DNA from: Vibrio mediterranei
Lineage (GTDB): Bacteria; Pseudomonadota; Gammaproteobacteria; Enterobacterales; Vibrionaceae
Length of the DNA: 64,000 nt
Direction: 5' to 3'
Assembly (NCBI RefSeq): GCF_900088415.1
Contig: NZ_FLLQ01000005.1
Location: forward strand, 248,001 to 312,000
Shown: positions 63,044 through 64,000 of the stretch, in pieces
Numbering within the stretch: position 1 is the first letter of the stretch
Layout of the letters: each line of letters starts with the position of its first letter
The notes under the pieces: generated by a model
Told to the model about the DNA's origin: nothing
What the model saw: only the letters and a program-made list of their open reading frames with translations
The model's database searches: none
Made by a program: the position numbers and the translations under genes

Positions 63044-64000
63044 CTACCTTGAAGCTAAGTGGGCTAATTCGACAGGTAGTTTAATCTCGTCGACTGGGCA
63101 ATCATGGGCTAGCGTTTGGTCGCGCTTGGCGACACGCTCCAATGCAGCTTGTTCCCAACCTTGAATCCGCTTAGTGGCTTCGCCGTGTATAGGAGCAATA
63201 CCCGTGTCATACACTTCAATAAACACATCGTTATTCTTAATCTTTGAATAGCAGGTGTGTTGGTCTCCATAAGGACAGTTTGAAATCACAACATACAGGT
63301 CTTTTTCTGCGTACCACTCAATCGCCGTTCCATCTTTCACAGGTGGGGTGGGACACATTCGAGCTCGCGTAATTCTGTTCTCATCTTGGGTAAAGCGATT
63401 GGCTTGAAAGATATTCCAATCATTACGGTCCGAGAAAAATTGAATCACTTCCTGACGCAAGGTGTCATCTTCAATGTTAGCAATGGCAGGAATTCGCCCA
63501 AAGCCATGAATAAAGTTCTCATGACAAGAGTTACGCACGTTTTCTTTACCTTGTGCCAATCCAATCAACTCAGGAGAACAATGCGCTGCTAACCAAATAT
63601 GAGAGAAACCTTCTGGTAATTCGTCATATGGGAACTCATCTTCCACCAGCGTCGCCATCTTTTCGAAATGACGGCTTTGAGACCAAATACCGGAATAGAG
63701 TCTTTGGTTAAGCCCTTCAACAGCTGTAGAGCTTAAATGACAGCTGTATTGCTCTAAGTCTGGAGTTACCATCAGCACGTCCATAATCTGAGTACGACCA
63801 TTGTTACCTTTTGCGTTTGGACGCTGCTCAATACGAATAACCTGACCTTTTTTCACTAAGAAGGCATTACCGGTTTCTGCTTCAAGTACGTCCGTGTAAA
63901 CCAATTGACGTTTTTTACCAGACTTAGTCGCTCTCACTTTTTGGTAGAAGTCCAAGTCTGGGCTGATTGCTCTCGCAAACGTCTCTACTGGATCAACATC
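63044..64000 (-). CDS. DUF1989 (urea carboxylase-associated family) protein, 5' end outside window
   Basis: The frame is open to the right edge of the window (codons before the TTG at 63955 read DVDPVETFARAISPDLDFYQ), so the start is missing. At least 318 residues. The pattern LVKKGQVIRIEQ, DVLMVTPDLEQYSCHLSSTA, CHENFIHGFGRI and VVISNCPYGDQH matches the DUF1989 fold found in urea-degradation-linked and other amidohydrolase-linked proteins; Cys and His in these segments may bind metal. The function is unsettled and no urea carboxylase genes are in the window. Confidence 0.85.
   Translation of the reverse strand, partial: DVDPVETFARAISPDLDFYQKVRATKSGKKRQLVYTDVLEAETGNAFLVKKGQVIRIEQRPNAKGNNGRTQIMDVLMVTPDLEQYSCHLSSTAVEGLNQRLYSGIWSQSRHFEKMATLVEDEFPYDELPEGFSHIWLAAHCSPELIGLAQGKENVRNSCHENFIHGFGRIPAIANIEDDTLRQEVIQFFSDRNDWNIFQANRFTQDENRITRARMCPTPPVKDGTAIEWYAEKDLYVVISNCPYGDQHTCYSKIKNNDVFIEVYDTGIAPIHGEATKRIQGWEQAALERVAKRDQTLAHDCPVDEIKLPVELAHLASR

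Overview
The window looks like part of the second chromosome of a Vibrio species. The protein families and moderate AT-richness fit. So does the order lpp, L,D-transpeptidase, photolyase, MerR regulator, DUF523/DUF1722 gene, deoD, zinc-ribbon gene, with a pstSCAB set and a DEAD-box helicase nearby; I recall much the same order around VCA0052-VCA0073 of Vibrio cholerae (memory, not a search). No rRNA, tRNA, CRISPR array, prophage or insertion sequence with inverted ends was seen.

Layout. 1-4 kb: end of an RND efflux adaptor and its permease. 4-9.4 kb: nitric oxide detoxification (norVW, norR, a YeaR-like cupin and a 48-codon gene), with two sigma54 promoters and NorR-type sites. 9.5-13 kb: a POT peptide transporter and a PAS-GGDEF-EAL protein. 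13-17.7 kb: a compact cbb3-type oxidase operon whose CcoP subunit is fused to a tri-haem dehydrogenase-type cytochrome, giving five haem sites. 18-20.3 kb: a nucleotidase, a His-tailed small protein and an MFS carrier. 20.4-24.2 kb: pstSCAB with a Pho-box candidate. 24.3-31.4 kb: helicase, lpp, L,D-transpeptidase, photolyase operon, deoD. 31.5-35.5 kb: a transposase-like zinc-ribbon protein, a DMT exporter and a YiaW/YiaV-like pair. 35.7-39.3 kb: torCA with an FNR box. 39.4-43.3 kb: pdxY, an MscS channel, gltS. 43.4-47.8 kb: a periplasmic glutathione peroxidase and an accessory chaperone set (hsp20, dnaK, dnaJ), with a ROSE-like RNA thermometer before hsp20. 48-53.8 kb: M16 protease, glgC, Bcr/CflA carrier. 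53.9-60.4 kb: glycyl radical enzyme, its activase, a GntR regulator and a PTS EIIABC. 60.5-64 kb: a secreted unknown, a PadR/AphA-like gene broken by an in-frame TGA, a Pmp3 peptide, an outer-membrane barrel and a partial DUF1989 gene.

Common thread. Much of the window concerns life at low oxygen: NO reduction, TMAO respiration, a high-affinity oxidase and an oxygen-sensitive glycyl radical enzyme. FNR-like boxes with the same ATGAT half-site precede torC, the glycyl radical gene and the PTS gene. The most novel-looking items are the penta-haem CcoP fusion, the NorR/sigma54-controlled small gene plus cupin operon, and the PTS-coupled glycyl radical locus, which may handle an imported sugar phosphate such as a 1,5-anhydrohexitol 6-phosphate.
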